Source: Sipunculus nudus (taxonomy: Eukaryota > Annelida > Sipuncula > Golfingiida > Sipunculidae). Taken from it: a stretch of DNA of 64,000 nt. Under the pieces are notes generated by a model. It made no database searches. It had not been told where the DNA came from and worked only from the letters and a program-made list of their open reading frames with translations. The position numbers and the translations under genes were made by a program. The stretch is taken from NCBI GenBank assembly GCA_026874595.1, contig JAPPUL010000073.1, positions 519,973 to 583,972 on the forward strand, given 5' to 3'. Below are positions 17,649 to 26,738 of the stretch, in pieces. The first letter of the stretch is position 1; the number at the start of each line of letters is the position of its first letter.

Positions 17649-19079
17649 TTGACAAAACATAACTTTATTGCAAGCATTTCTGGTGTTCGAGCCGTTGTAA
17701 ACCAACACTTAGACGATAAAGTCATTATTCAATTTGCTCTTGCTTTTAAACATTCTTACATCAAAAACCAAAACTCCCGCATAGCTATAGCTTATGACGC
17801 AAGAGAGTCCGGACTGCACATCAAAAACTTATTTGCAAAAACTTTAGCATCCTTGCATATTAAGGTTATCGACTTTGGCATTATCCCTACCCCAACACTA
17901 CTCTTTTGTGTTAGAAACCTTAAGCTCGATGGCGGTGTTGTAATTACTGCAAGTCATAACCCTCATAATTGGAATGGTTTTAAGTTTGTTAACCACTCTG
18001 GGACTTTCTTTAATAAAACCCAATTTCAAAGCCTTATGCATTCTTATAACAAACTTGAAAATAAAAACTTGAATATTAGTATGGACTTGCATCCAAACTA
18101 TATAACCCATGATAACTCATCCTATCTTAAACATATTAGCTCTGTAACATCCCTTTGTGATATTAACTTAATTCGTAAATCTAACTTCTCTGTTGCTTTG
18201 GACACTGTTAATTCTGCAGGCTCTTATATCCTATCTACCCTAATTAAAGATACCTTAAACTGCAAACTCTTTCATATACATGAAAATACAAATACCAACT
18301 TTCAAAGACCGCCTGAGCCCTTACCCCAAAATCTTAGCCTTTTAGAAGAGCTTGTTATTAAAAATAATTGTGATATAGGCTTTGCAACAGACCCTGATGC
18401 TGACCGTTTAGCCATCGTTTCAAATCAGGGACTGGCTATCGGAGAGGAGTTTACTTTGGTTTTGGCTGCTTATAACTTTATTAAAAACTACGGACAAACG
18501 CATATTGCAACCAATATATCAACTTCTCGTATGATCGACGATTTAGCTATCTCCAAAAATGTCAAAGTATTTCGTTCTGCTGTTGGTGAGGCTAATGTTT
18601 TAGATATGATGATTAAACATGATTGTAAGATCGGCGGTGAGGGGAATGGCGGCGTTATTGTCCCCAGCATAAACCCATGCAGAGACTCACTAGTTGCAAT
18701 CGTTTTGATCCTTAATAGTTTGGCTTTGCAAAAAACGTCTATAAGCTCTCTTATAAAGCAATACCATCCATATTATTTCTTAAAGGAAAAGGTAGAAGTT
18801 AATAACATAGAAGTTAATAACATAGAAGATAATAACATAGAAGATAATAACTTTGATTTAGATAACTTATATAAGCTCATAAAAAAACAATATAAAGACA
18901 AGGCACTCTCAAGCTCTTTAATCGACGGTATTCGCATGGATTACAAAGACTATTGGTTTCAAGTCAGAATGTCTAATACTGAACCTATTATTCGTATATT
19001 TGTTGAAGCTAAAAATAAGGACATTGCTAAAAATACATTTTTAAATTTAAAAGACTTTATTCTTAATTTAATTTCTTAA
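17649..19079 (+). CDS. Phosphohexomutase (phosphoglucosamine/phosphomannomutase family)
   Basis: Moves phosphate between C1 and C6 of a hexose phosphate, feeding cell-wall or glycan sugars. At 476 aa it has the four expected motifs: the phosphoserine loop VITASHNP with Ser102, the Mg site TDPDADR, the sugar-binding GGEGNGG and the C-terminal phosphate loop RMSNTEP. The start is TTG at 17649; no ATG gives the conserved N-terminus (ASISGVRAV). A low-complexity insert of VNNIE/DNNIE units (18795-18851) lies before the last domain. GlmM is one candidate, but PMM/PGM activity cannot be excluded. Confidence 0.9.
   Translation: MTKHNFIASISGVRAVVNQHLDDKVIIQFALAFKHSYIKNQNSRIAIAYDARESGLHIKNLFAKTLASLHIKVIDFGIIPTPTLLFCVRNLKLDGGVVITASHNPHNWNGFKFVNHSGTFFNKTQFQSLMHSYNKLENKNLNISMDLHPNYITHDNSSYLKHISSVTSLCDINLIRKSNFSVALDTVNSAGSYILSTLIKDTLNCKLFHIHENTNTNFQRPPEPLPQNLSLLEELVIKNNCDIGFATDPDADRLAIVSNQGLAIGEEFTLVLAAYNFIKNYGQTHIATNISTSRMIDDLAISKNVKVFRSAVGEANVLDMMIKHDCKIGGEGNGGVIVPSINPCRDSLVAIVLILNSLALQKTSISSLIKQYHPYYFLKEKVEVNNIEVNNIEDNNIEDNNFDLDNLYKLIKKQYKDKALSSSLIDGIRMDYKDYWFQVRMSNTEPIIRIFVEAKNKDIAKNTFLNLKDFILNLIS
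18795..18851 (+). repeat. Four 15-bp tandem units in the phosphohexomutase gene
   Basis: Near-identical units GAAGTTAATAACATA, then GAAGATAATAACATA, encode a repeated VNNIE/DNNIE linker. The period keeps the frame, so the linker can vary in length without breaking the enzyme. Confidence 0.85.
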
Positions 19080-19089
19080 CATTAATGCT

Positions 19090-19845
19090 ATGAATATAAA
19101 CGATTATAATATTATAGAAGGTGATTCTCTTAATAGAACGTTATTAGAAGCAGAGTCAATAAATTTAACGATAACATCACCGCCTTATAATGTTGGTATT
19201 GCATATAACAATAACAATGACAATATGTCTTATAGTCATTATTTAGACTTCACAAAACAATGGTTGAGTAATGTATTTTACTGGACAATGGATAGTGGGA
19301 GGATGTGTTTAAATATTCCATTAGATAAAAATAAAGGTGGACAAAGAAGTATTGGAGCTGATATAACAACCATTGCAAAGCAACTTGGCTGGAGATATCA
19401 TTCAACAATAGTTTGGAACGAAGGTAATATATCAAGAAGGACAGCATGGGGGAGTTTTAATTCAGCCTCTGCCCCATATGTTATTGCACCTGTTGAATTA
19501 ATTGTTGTATTATACAAAAATGAATGGAAAAGAAAAAATCAAGGAGAGAATGATATTAAAAAAACAAGAGTTTATGGATGGACTAATGGTCTATGGCAAT
19601 TCAATGGTGAAAGTAAAAAGAGGATAGGGCATCCTGCACCGTTTCCGAGAGAATTGCCACGAAGATGTATAAAATTGTTTAGCTTTGTTAAAGATATAGT
19701 TCTTGACCCATTCTTAGGAAGTGGTACAACTATTATTGAAAGTATAAACAATAATCGGCTTGGCATTGGAATTGAACAAGATATTGAATATTGTAAATTA
19801 GCAAAAGATAGAATTTATAACGAATGTTTTAATAAATCATCTTAG
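19090..19845 (+). CDS. DNA methyltransferase, beta class (N6-adenine or N4-cytosine)
   Basis: Modification enzyme of a type II restriction system, 251 aa. The catalytic motif IV TSPPY (29-33) comes before the SAM-binding motif I DPFLGSGTT (206-214), which is the beta-class order. The frame is intact. It begins 10 bp after the mutase gene, and the broken HNH nuclease follows it by about 11 bp, so it was the M gene of an R-M pair and is now probably solitary. The recognition sequence cannot be read from the protein. Codon use is more AT-rich and differs from the mutase, consistent with transfer. Confidence 0.92.
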   Translation: MNINDYNIIEGDSLNRTLLEAESINLTITSPPYNVGIAYNNNNDNMSYSHYLDFTKQWLSNVFYWTMDSGRMCLNIPLDKNKGGQRSIGADITTIAKQLGWRYHSTIVWNEGNISRRTAWGSFNSASAPYVIAPVELIVVLYKNEWKRKNQGENDIKKTRVYGWTNGLWQFNGESKKRIGHPAPFPRELPRRCIKLFSFVKDIVLDPFLGSGTTIIESINNNRLGIGIEQDIEYCKLAKDRIYNECFNKSS

Positions 19846-19856
19846 GAGTAAAAAAA

Positions 19857-20430
19857 ATTACACAAGAAGATATATTAAAGGAATTTTACATTAACAATCC
19901 TAATAGAGATATAGTACATCCTGAGGTCGTTGATTAGGTTATTAATGAATATCACAAAAGGACAAGGCAGGTCTTTAGAGATCCAGACAGAGCCATTAAA
20001 AAACTACATCAAAATGGTTTTCTCATAAAAGTTAAAAAAGGTGTATATAGGTATGAAGCCAAATTTATTAAACATAAATCTTTAGAAGATTTTACCCAGA
20101 AACAAAAAGAGCAAATTCTAAAAAAGGATAATTATAGAATGTGTAATTTGTGGGAAAGGGAAAGAACATGGTATTGAGTTACACATTGATCATATTAAAC
20201 CTAGAGAACTAGGAGGTAAGGCTATAATAGAGAATGGACAAACCCTTTGTGCTCAACACAATTTTCAAAAGAAAACTTTAAAACAAACCGAAACCGGCAA
20301 AAAGATGTTTATCAAATTATATGAACTATCAAAGTCAGAACAAAATAAAAAGCTGATTAGGTTTTGCACTGATATTCTTGAAATATTTGAAAAACATGGA
20401 ATTAATGGTCATATTAAATGGAACAGGTAA
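19857..20430 (+). pseudogene. Broken HNH restriction endonuclease
   Basis: Partner of the methyltransferase upstream. A frame beginning ITQEDILKEFYINNP, with a Shine-Dalgarno (TAGGAG) but ATT where a start is expected, meets an in-frame TAG at 19935. It continues as EYHKRTRQVFRDPDRAIKKL to DNYR. There one extra A near 20138 shifts the frame, which goes on as CVICGKGKEHGIELHIDHIKP, a clear HNH zinc finger, and ends at 20430 about 90 codons later. With a stop, a frameshift and a doubtful start the gene is dead. Full length would be about 190 aa. Confidence 0.85.
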
Positions 20431-20436
20431 TTTATA

Positions 20437-21036
20437 ATGACAGAACTTATTCTTGCATCTCGTAATGAAGGCAAACTTAAAGAGTTTAGAGAGATTCTTT
20501 ATGATTACAACATAATAGACATAAAAGGCTTTTATAATATACCAAAGGACATTAAAGAAACTGGCTCTACCTTCCTTGATAACGCCTTAATTAAAGCTCG
20601 TTGTGTATATTCTATCTTAAAAAGACCTATACTTTCGGAGGACTCTGGTTTAGTTATAAAAGCGCTAAATGGTCAGCCTGGTGTGCATTCTGCAAGGTAT
20701 GGCTCGAAAAACGGTAAGAAACTTGGGAGTACTGCTATTAATAACCTTATTCTTGATAAGATGCATAATATTCCTGAAGGCGATGATAGGCAGGCTTACT
20801 ATGAGGCTTTTGTTGTAATTTACTTTGCTCATGATAACTATATTCATGCTAGTGGACGCTGTTATGGTCAAATTGCTCTTGCTCCCAAAGGCTCTAATGG
20901 CTTTGGCTTTGACCCCATATTCTATCTCCCGCAGTACAAGAAAACTTTTGCTCAAATAAGTTCTTTAGAAAAACATAAAATAAGCCATAGAGGCATTGCT
21001 ATAAAGAACCTTAAAGATAAAATAAAAGATTTATAG
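20437..21036 (+). CDS. rdgB: XTP/dITP pyrophosphatase (RdgB/HAM1 family)
   Basis: House-cleaning enzyme that hydrolyses dITP, ITP and XTP to monophosphates and so prevents incorporation of deaminated purines. Length 199 aa. Family signatures are present: LASRNEGKLKEFREIL at the N-terminus, SEDSGLVIKALNGQPGVHSARY and GFGFDPIFYLP, with ISHRG near the end. The ATG overlaps nothing and lies 6 bp after the dead HNH gene. The frame is intact. Confidence 0.95.
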   Translation: MTELILASRNEGKLKEFREILYDYNIIDIKGFYNIPKDIKETGSTFLDNALIKARCVYSILKRPILSEDSGLVIKALNGQPGVHSARYGSKNGKKLGSTAINNLILDKMHNIPEGDDRQAYYEAFVVIYFAHDNYIHASGRCYGQIALAPKGSNGFGFDPIFYLPQYKKTFAQISSLEKHKISHRGIAIKNLKDKIKDL

Positions 21037-21146
21037 TAAGTAAATTTCATAACGCTAATATTATCTTCATGGTATTATTTTTCATTTTGCTTGCCTTAAA
21101 TGCTTTAAGAAGTTAATTTAAATTAAACTAAAGATAAAAAGCCAAT

Positions 21147-22250
21147 ATGAAGTTACTTTTAACATTCTTAATTATTATAACACTCTTATTTGCCTCGTTT
21201 TTCTACTATGAAAGCCTTTTAATAGTAGAAGATGAGACTAAATATTACATTAAAACAAAATTTCGTAATTATGAAAATTATGGACCAGGGCAGTACTTTT
21301 TTCCCGAACGGATATTGCGGTTTTTTGACTCTCAAGCATTTATTAAACATAAAATCAAAACAAAACCAACTCTAATCTCAGAAAACATAAATATAAACTT
21401 ACCTGATATTAGCCTTAGTGTACTCGGTAAGGATAAAGTAAAACTAGAATACAAAATACTCTATAAGCTATCTCTATCATACAACTTAACACCCAAATAT
21501 CAACTAACCCTAATTAAAAACAATATATCATTTGACCAAAAATATACGGAAATTAAAGACTCAATAAAAACCTTAGATAAAAATTTAGTATTTAAAGCTA
21601 TTAATGTAGAGCTCAAAGACAACGAAAATATCATAAATATCCAAAATATTTTAGACAACGCAAATCAATCTTTATACCAAAGTCTTTTAGATAAATACAA
21701 AAAAGAAAATATTGAATTTAGCAAAAATGCAATACTACACTCATATGAGGCTTCACCCGATCTTAGCTTATACAAAGAAATAGCAAAAGAAGCAAAGCGT
21801 TTACAAAAACAAATGCTTCAAAAAGAAGGAAATACCATACTTGAGACAAATAAACTACTGCTTCTTCAAAAGAGAAGGCAAAGTCTTGCCGGGCAAGATA
21901 TAAAACGCCTTAAACTATATGGTGAATTGCTAAAAGAATACCCCAATTTAATAAAATTCTTGTATATAGAAAAACTTGAAAAGTTAAAGAGTATAAAAAT
22001 ATTTGAAAACGTAATCGAAGATAACCTGAAAAAAGATAATGACATGCAAAAAAACCTTCAAAAAACAATTGAATCAAACTCGCAAAAACTTAAAACAAAT
22101 AATGAAGAAAACGAAATTAATGCCAATCAAAATCAAAATCAATCCTCTACCAAAGAGGAGACTGCTCCCAAAGAAGAAACTGCTCCCCAAAAAGAGGAGA
22201 CTGCTCCCGAAGTAGCTCCGCCTAAGGTAGAAGGCTCTTCAAGTTCGTAG
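21147..22250 (+). CDS. Membrane-anchored SPFH/HflC-like protein with a repeat tail
   Basis: A 367-aa protein with one N-terminal membrane segment (residues about 4-22). It is followed by a segment resembling the start of an SPFH domain (EDETKYYIKTKFRNYENYGPGQYFFP, like the gate-keeping HflC/prohibitin fold). A helical Lys/Gln-rich middle follows, then a low-complexity tail of KEETAP units ending in PPKVEGSSSS. SPFH proteins form membrane microdomains and regulate FtsH-type proteolysis. The similarity is moderate and the call is cautious. The nucleotidyltransferase gene follows closely on the same strand. Confidence 0.5.
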   Translation: MKLLLTFLIIITLLFASFFYYESLLIVEDETKYYIKTKFRNYENYGPGQYFFPERILRFFDSQAFIKHKIKTKPTLISENININLPDISLSVLGKDKVKLEYKILYKLSLSYNLTPKYQLTLIKNNISFDQKYTEIKDSIKTLDKNLVFKAINVELKDNENIINIQNILDNANQSLYQSLLDKYKKENIEFSKNAILHSYEASPDLSLYKEIAKEAKRLQKQMLQKEGNTILETNKLLLLQKRRQSLAGQDIKRLKLYGELLKEYPNLIKFLYIEKLEKLKSIKIFENVIEDNLKKDNDMQKNLQKTIESNSQKLKTNNEENEINANQNQNQSSTKEETAPKEETAPQKEETAPEVAPPKVEGSSSS

Positions 22251-22291
22251 GCTTTCATTTCCTAGACTTTCATAATGAGGATATAGCAAAT

Positions 22292-23029
22292 ATTAATCGT
22301 ATATTTTTACAAGCCCGTACTTCTTCAAAACGTTTTCCTGAAAAGATACTAAAAACTATATCAGGTAAGACAATGCTTGAACATATAATCTCAAGGCTTG
22401 CTCTTACTAAGATGTATGTAGATTCTATTGTGGTTTTGGTTCCCGAAGAAGATATTAGTAAACTTTCCAAAGTCCTTACTAAAGTTCTTAGGCAAGAAAA
22501 CAATATCTTACTATTTGCTGGGAGCCTAAATAATGTGCTTGAACGCTTTTACAAAGCAAGTCTTAAATATAAAAGCGATAATATAATAAGGGCAACTGCT
22601 GATAATCCTTTTTTGTCAATATATCATCTTAAACTATCTTTAGATAAGCATATAAAGCAAAACTCAGATTTAACTTATGTTGCAAATCTCCCGTTAGGAA
22701 CGGGAGTAGAAATAATCAGCAGCAAAGCTCTTAAACGCGCATACAAAGAGGCAAAAACTACATACGATAAAGAGCATGTAAGCCCATACATTCACAAAAA
22801 CAAAGATATTTTCAAAATACTAAAGTTAGAAGCAAAAGATATTTACAGAAGACCAGATATAAGGCTTACAGTAGACCATAGAGAAGATTTCGAAGTAACA
22901 AAAGCTATCTTTAAAGAACTTTATATAAAAGAAAATGACTTCACATTAGAAGAGATAATAAAGTTATGGGATTTTAATGAATTATGGAAACTTAACGAAC
23001 ATATTCAGCAAGCATCTGAGCAACAATAA
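22292..23029 (+). CDS. SpsF/CMP-KDO-synthetase-like cytidylyltransferase
   Basis: Predicted sugar nucleotidyltransferase of the SpsF family, acting in surface polysaccharide or flagellin glycan synthesis. The N-terminal nucleotide-binding motif, RIFLQARTSSKRFPEKILKT, lies upstream of the first ATG (22373) and is essential to the fold. The true start must therefore be upstream, yet no ATG, GTG or TTG exists there in frame. An ATT at 22292, 11 nt after GAGG, or a nearby ATA, is the best candidate. From ATT the length is about 245 aa, right for the family. The last 46 codons lie in a 231-bp tandem duplication. Either a rare start codon is used or the start has been lost. Confidence 0.7.
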   Translation: MNRIFLQARTSSKRFPEKILKTISGKTMLEHIISRLALTKMYVDSIVVLVPEEDISKLSKVLTKVLRQENNILLFAGSLNNVLERFYKASLKYKSDNIIRATADNPFLSIYHLKLSLDKHIKQNSDLTYVANLPLGTGVEIISSKALKRAYKEAKTTYDKEHVSPYIHKNKDIFKILKLEAKDIYRRPDIRLTVDHREDFEVTKAIFKELYIKENDFTLEEIIKLWDFNELWKLNEHIQQASEQQ

Positions 23030-23353
23030 GATCTAAGTTTTCTCTATTGTTTTCAATAATGCCTTCTCTGTCTAAATATTTAGGCTTTACTCCATTAATA
23101 TAGAAGTCCACATAAGACACAAGAAGTAACAAAAGCTATCTTTAAAGAACTTTATATAAAAGAAAATGACTTCACATTAGAAGAGATAATAAAGTTATGG
23201 GATTTTAATGAATTATGGAAACTTAACGAACATATTCAGCAAGCATCTGAGCAACAATAAGATCTAAGTTTTCTCTATTGTTTTCAATAATGCCTTCTCT
23301 GTCTAAATATTTAGGCTTTACTCCATTAATATAGAAGTCCACATAAGACACAA
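22892..23353. repeat. Exact 231-bp tandem duplication
   Basis: Bases 22892-23122 are repeated at 23123-23353 with no difference seen. The unit covers the 3' ends of two convergent genes. Before duplication the two coding ends overlapped tail to tail by about 38 bp. Each gene now uses its own copy of the junction. Confidence 0.95.
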
Positions 23354-24299
23354 AAGGTAGTTCTGACAAAGTCAAAATAATATGTGCAACTTTCATTTTG
23401 CCGCCTTCCATACCATAATAATTATTCAAAAACTCCTCACTGAAATTAAGAATTAGGAGTTTGTTAGCTCTAAGCTCAACTGATAAAAGCTTTGTATGAA
23501 AAGGTATCAAACTTTTATAAGTCTTTCCGTGAATGTTCTTAGGGCTTTGTAAACTTGATATAATATGTTTTACAAGCTCTTTTTGTATACCATTATGGGT
23601 TTGTGTATTATTCTTATTATTTACAAGCTTATTTGAATCAAGATAAGGTTTTGACAGATTAAAATTCATAGTATCACGTATTCTAACGATACTAATTCCA
23701 GCGTCATTATCCTCAAAAAGATATAGTGTAAAGTCTTTAGTATTTTGTTTATGTTTATACTGCTGCCTATCAGCATGATTGACAAATATTTTATTGACTT
23801 TATTATCTATAATATGTGCTTTATTAATGTCTTTTAAATTATTACTTTTATCTAAACTTATAATTCTGTCATTCTTATAAGTATTTTTAGAATCCTTATA
23901 TCTTATCTGGCTTTTACTTTTAGATAAAAACTCATTTTCTTCATAATCATTTTCATAATCATTTTCATAATCATTTTCATAATCATTTTCATAATCATTT
24001 TCATAATCATCATTTCTATCATTTTCATTCAAATTTAAACTATTAAAGTTTTTATTATTTTGCTTATTATTACTTTGCTTTATGTTATCAAGTGCAAGTT
24101 TTATACTTTCTATCTTGTTAACTTCCGTTCTGTCCTTTTTAACCTCATCAATTATATTAGGACTTTGATAGAAAAGGTAGAAGGATATAATAATAGGCAA
24201 AGCCCATAGCAATACCGAATATTTCTTTATAAAAGCATAACTTTTACTTTGTTGCAACTCTTTTCTGTAATAACCGTAAATCAAATCAACACTCTTCAT
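23223..24299 (-). CDS. Membrane-anchored GerMN-domain protein
   Basis: A 358-aa protein. One membrane helix lies near residues 27-45, followed by an Asn/Asp/Lys-rich linker containing DYEN repeats. A C-terminal GerMN-like domain starts around residue 200 and includes SVELRANKLLILNFSEEFLNN and HIILTLSELPFVSYVDFYINGV. The domain is known from the spore germination protein GerM and from envelope lipoproteins of non-sporing bacteria. The function here is unknown; periplasmic placement is inferred. The stop codon lies within the second copy of the 231-bp duplication. Confidence 0.75.
   Translation of the reverse strand: MKSVDLIYGYYRKELQQSKSYAFIKKYSVLLWALPIIISFYLFYQSPNIIDEVKKDRTEVNKIESIKLALDNIKQSNNKQNNKNFNSLNLNENDRNDDYENDYENDYENDYENDYENDYEENEFLSKSKSQIRYKDSKNTYKNDRIISLDKSNNLKDINKAHIIDNKVNKIFVNHADRQQYKHKQNTKDFTLYLFEDNDAGISIVRIRDTMNFNLSKPYLDSNKLVNNKNNTQTHNGIQKELVKHIISSLQSPKNIHGKTYKSLIPFHTKLLSVELRANKLLILNFSEEFLNNYYGMEGGKMKVAHIILTLSELPFVSYVDFYINGVKPKYLDREGIIENNRENLDLIVAQMLAEYVR
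23941..24010 (-). repeat. 12-bp tandem repeat encoding DYEN units
   Basis: Five full copies and a partial sixth of TCATAATCATTT (plus strand) encode an acidic Asp-Tyr-Glu-Asn repeat in the linker. The period keeps the frame and the copies are identical, so length variation between strains is likely. Confidence 0.95.
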
Positions 24300-24440
24300 T
24301 AAAAGATTATAAACTAAACGTGATTGTCGACGCTGGATTATAAGAATTTTATAAGGCTTATCGATAAAAAAACTTTATATAAAAATGATAATTTTTATTT
24401 CTGTTTCGTACTCTGACCTTTATAAAGCATATAACTATTT

Positions 24441-24469
24441 TCGACAAATTGATTAATATAATTTATATT
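24441..24469 (+). promoter_or_regulatory. Candidate sigma-70 promoter for the GLUG lipoprotein
   Basis: TCGACA and TATATT are separated by 17 bp, about 105 bp upstream of the ATG. An additional TTGACA at 24477 has no -10 at a suitable distance. Confidence 0.45.
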
Positions 24470-24486
24470 TGTATTATTGACAAATC

Positions 24487-24506
24487 GAGCTAAAAAAGCT
24501 CTTTTT
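24487..24506 (+). terminator. Terminator-like hairpin in the leader of the GLUG gene
   Basis: GAGCT and AGCTC form a 5-bp stem with an A5 loop and five T residues follow directly. It lies between the candidate promoter and the ATG at 24576, so it could act as an attenuator rather than end an upstream gene, since no gene reads into it from the left. Confidence 0.45.
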
Positions 24507-24575
24507 GTATAAATTTGTATATATTAAGATTAAAAATAATTTCTTGAATATTAAAAAGATAAGGAGTATATCGTA

Positions 24576-25658
24576 ATGAAAGCTAAAATGAAAGCTAAAG
24601 TGATACTAATAATAGCTCTAGTAGTAAATATGAGCATTTTTATTGTAAACTGCTCAACTGAAAAACAAACAAAACCACAAACAGTAAAAAAGAAGTCCAC
24701 AAAAAAGACAAAATTATGTACAGATGAAAATGCTACTTTAATAAGTGATTACAGAGAGTTTAACAATATCCGAAACAATCTAAAAGCTTCGTATTGCATA
24801 ACAGAAGATATCAATTTCCCCGAAGATGAGACTTTTATACCTATAGGAGATAATGAAGAACCTTTTCTAGGGAAAATAGACGGCAACTTTCATACTATAA
24901 GTAATATTAATATTGTAGTGGAGGGGGGCTCTAATGTAGGGATTGTTAGCATACTGGGGGAAGGTGGGAGTATACGTAATCTAAAAGTTAATCTTAAGAA
25001 GGTATCAGGGAGTCGTTGGGTTGGAGGGCTTGTTGGGACAAATTATGGTTTGATTGAGTCTGTATCGGTTGTTGGTGGTGAGGTTGAAGCAGATAAATAC
25101 GGTGCAGGTGGGCTTGTTGGAAGAAATGGTTCTTACAAATTGAAAAGAGGGAAGTTAGTAGGCCCTAAAGGTAATATAAAAAGATGTTATACTGATGTTT
25201 TAGTACATTCAAAACGTGTTGTAGGTGGCATTGCCGGAAGTTTTCTATCTGGAGATATATCAGATAGCTATTCAGTAGGCGAGGTATCGGTTAAAGAAAA
25301 TGGAGTATATGTTGGTGGGCTTACTGGTTATGCACTAAAGGGCAATATAAATAAGTCCTACACTATATCAAAAGTTAATATAGGCGACAGATTAAACACT
25401 GGAATACTATCAGGCAGTTATGTAAAGACTAAATCATGTTATTATGCTAAACAAGATAATAAACTTTCATTTGTAGGCAAAGAATATGAAAGCCCAAAAG
25501 GCACTAGAGGAATTAGTAATCAAAAAGCAATAAGTTCACAAAAGGTATTTAAAGACTGGGATTTCAATAAGACTTGGTACTTTAGTAAAGGACAGTGGCC
25601 CAAATTACAGTGGGAAAGTACTAAAAACAATACTAAGCAAAGTCCTAAAAATAAGTAA
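24576..25658 (+). CDS. Lipoprotein with GLUG-type repeats
   Basis: A 360-aa predicted lipoprotein. The signal sequence ends in FIVNC (Cys26). After a Lys-rich linker, repeats of the GLUG kind follow (RWVGGLVGTNYGLIESVSV, YGAGGLVGRNGS, VVGGIAGSFLSGDISDSYS, YVGGLTGYALKGNINKSYT), predicted to form a right-handed beta-helix. Similar domains occur in bacterial surface adhesins and proteases; no catalytic domain is present here. AAGGAG precedes the ATG. Exposure on the outer membrane or periplasmic face is inferred. Confidence 0.8.
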   Translation: MKAKMKAKVILIIALVVNMSIFIVNCSTEKQTKPQTVKKKSTKKTKLCTDENATLISDYREFNNIRNNLKASYCITEDINFPEDETFIPIGDNEEPFLGKIDGNFHTISNINIVVEGGSNVGIVSILGEGGSIRNLKVNLKKVSGSRWVGGLVGTNYGLIESVSVVGGEVEADKYGAGGLVGRNGSYKLKRGKLVGPKGNIKRCYTDVLVHSKRVVGGIAGSFLSGDISDSYSVGEVSVKENGVYVGGLTGYALKGNINKSYTISKVNIGDRLNTGILSGSYVKTKSCYYAKQDNKLSFVGKEYESPKGTRGISNQKAISSQKVFKDWDFNKTWYFSKGQWPKLQWESTKNNTKQSPKNK

Positions 25659-25676
25659 TTTATAAAGATTACTCTA

Positions 25677-26738
25677 ATGTCAAACAGATTAAATACTTTA
25701 GATACAGATAAATTTCTTCTTAAGCAGGCGATAAAAGAACAGGCTAAATCTATAGGTTTTGATTTAATAGGCATTTCAAATCCAGACGTACCAAAAGACT
25801 ACGAACATTATAAAAACTGGCTTTCTAAAGGTTATGCGGGGGCTATGGCTTATATGAGTAAAGAGCCACACAAAAGAAGTAAAGTGAATATGCCTGGAGT
25901 TAAAAGTATAATATCGCTTGGACTTAACTACTTTAGTGAAGATGATACAAAACCTTCTAAAGATGCGCTTATATCAAAATATGCACGAGGTAAAGACTAT
26001 CATATAGTAATGTCAAAAATGCTTAAGCGTCTTTGTTTTTATATTAATACGAAATATAAAGATGCTAAGTTAAGATATGTTAGCGATACAGCACCTATAC
26101 TTGAAAAGGCATATGCGCAAAAAGCAGGTATTGGTTGGATAGGTAAAAATACATGTATTATAAATAAAGATATAGGCTCTTATGTATTCTTAGGCGAAAT
26201 AATTACAAATATAGATATCCCTGTTGACCAAGCAGCTTCTAACTATTGCAGCACATGTAGACGCTGTATCGATGCATGTCCTACCGGTGCTTTAGTTAAA
26301 CCATATGTTTTGGATAGTAGGCTTTGTATTTCTTATCTAACTATAGAATTAAAAGACCATACTAACAAAAACCTTCTTAAACATATTGGAAATAATATCT
26401 TTGGTTGTGATATTTGTCAGGATGTATGTCCATGGAATGCTAAACCTACTAAGACTAATATTATTAGCCTAAAACCAAAAGAAAGTATTACAAAAACTAA
26501 TTTAAATAACTTTCTAAAGTTAAGTACGGATAACAGCTTTAGAAATCTTTTTAAGCAAAGTCCTATTAAAAGAGCTTCACAAAAACCATTCCTTAGAAAC
26601 GCTATTATCGTTGCTGGCAATTCTAAAAACAAAGAGTATCTTCCTACACTTAAGAAAATATTTAAGCTAAATGACTCATTCCTAACACCATATGTTATTT
26701 GGGCTTATAATAAAATATTAGAGAAGACAAGTAGATAA
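25677..26738 (+). CDS. queG: Epoxyqueuosine reductase
   Basis: Cobalamin and iron-sulfur enzyme for the last step of queuosine synthesis in tRNA. Length 353 aa. The conserved N-terminal domain includes YVSDTAPILEKAYAQKAG and GWIGKNT. Two 4Fe-4S cluster motifs follow, YCSTCRRCIDACPTGAL and FGCDICQDVCPWN. A HEAT-like C-terminus completes the usual architecture. The last 34 bp overlap the convergent coiled-coil gene. The rest of the queuosine pathway is not in this window. Confidence 0.96.
   Translation: MSNRLNTLDTDKFLLKQAIKEQAKSIGFDLIGISNPDVPKDYEHYKNWLSKGYAGAMAYMSKEPHKRSKVNMPGVKSIISLGLNYFSEDDTKPSKDALISKYARGKDYHIVMSKMLKRLCFYINTKYKDAKLRYVSDTAPILEKAYAQKAGIGWIGKNTCIINKDIGSYVFLGEIITNIDIPVDQAASNYCSTCRRCIDACPTGALVKPYVLDSRLCISYLTIELKDHTNKNLLKHIGNNIFGCDICQDVCPWNAKPTKTNIISLKPKESITKTNLNNFLKLSTDNSFRNLFKQSPIKRASQKPFLRNAIIVAGNSKNKEYLPTLKKIFKLNDSFLTPYVIWAYNKILEKTSR

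Noticed and set aside
20665-20955. 96-aa minus-strand ORF
   Set aside because: Shadow of rdgB; no ribosome site and no protein-like motif.
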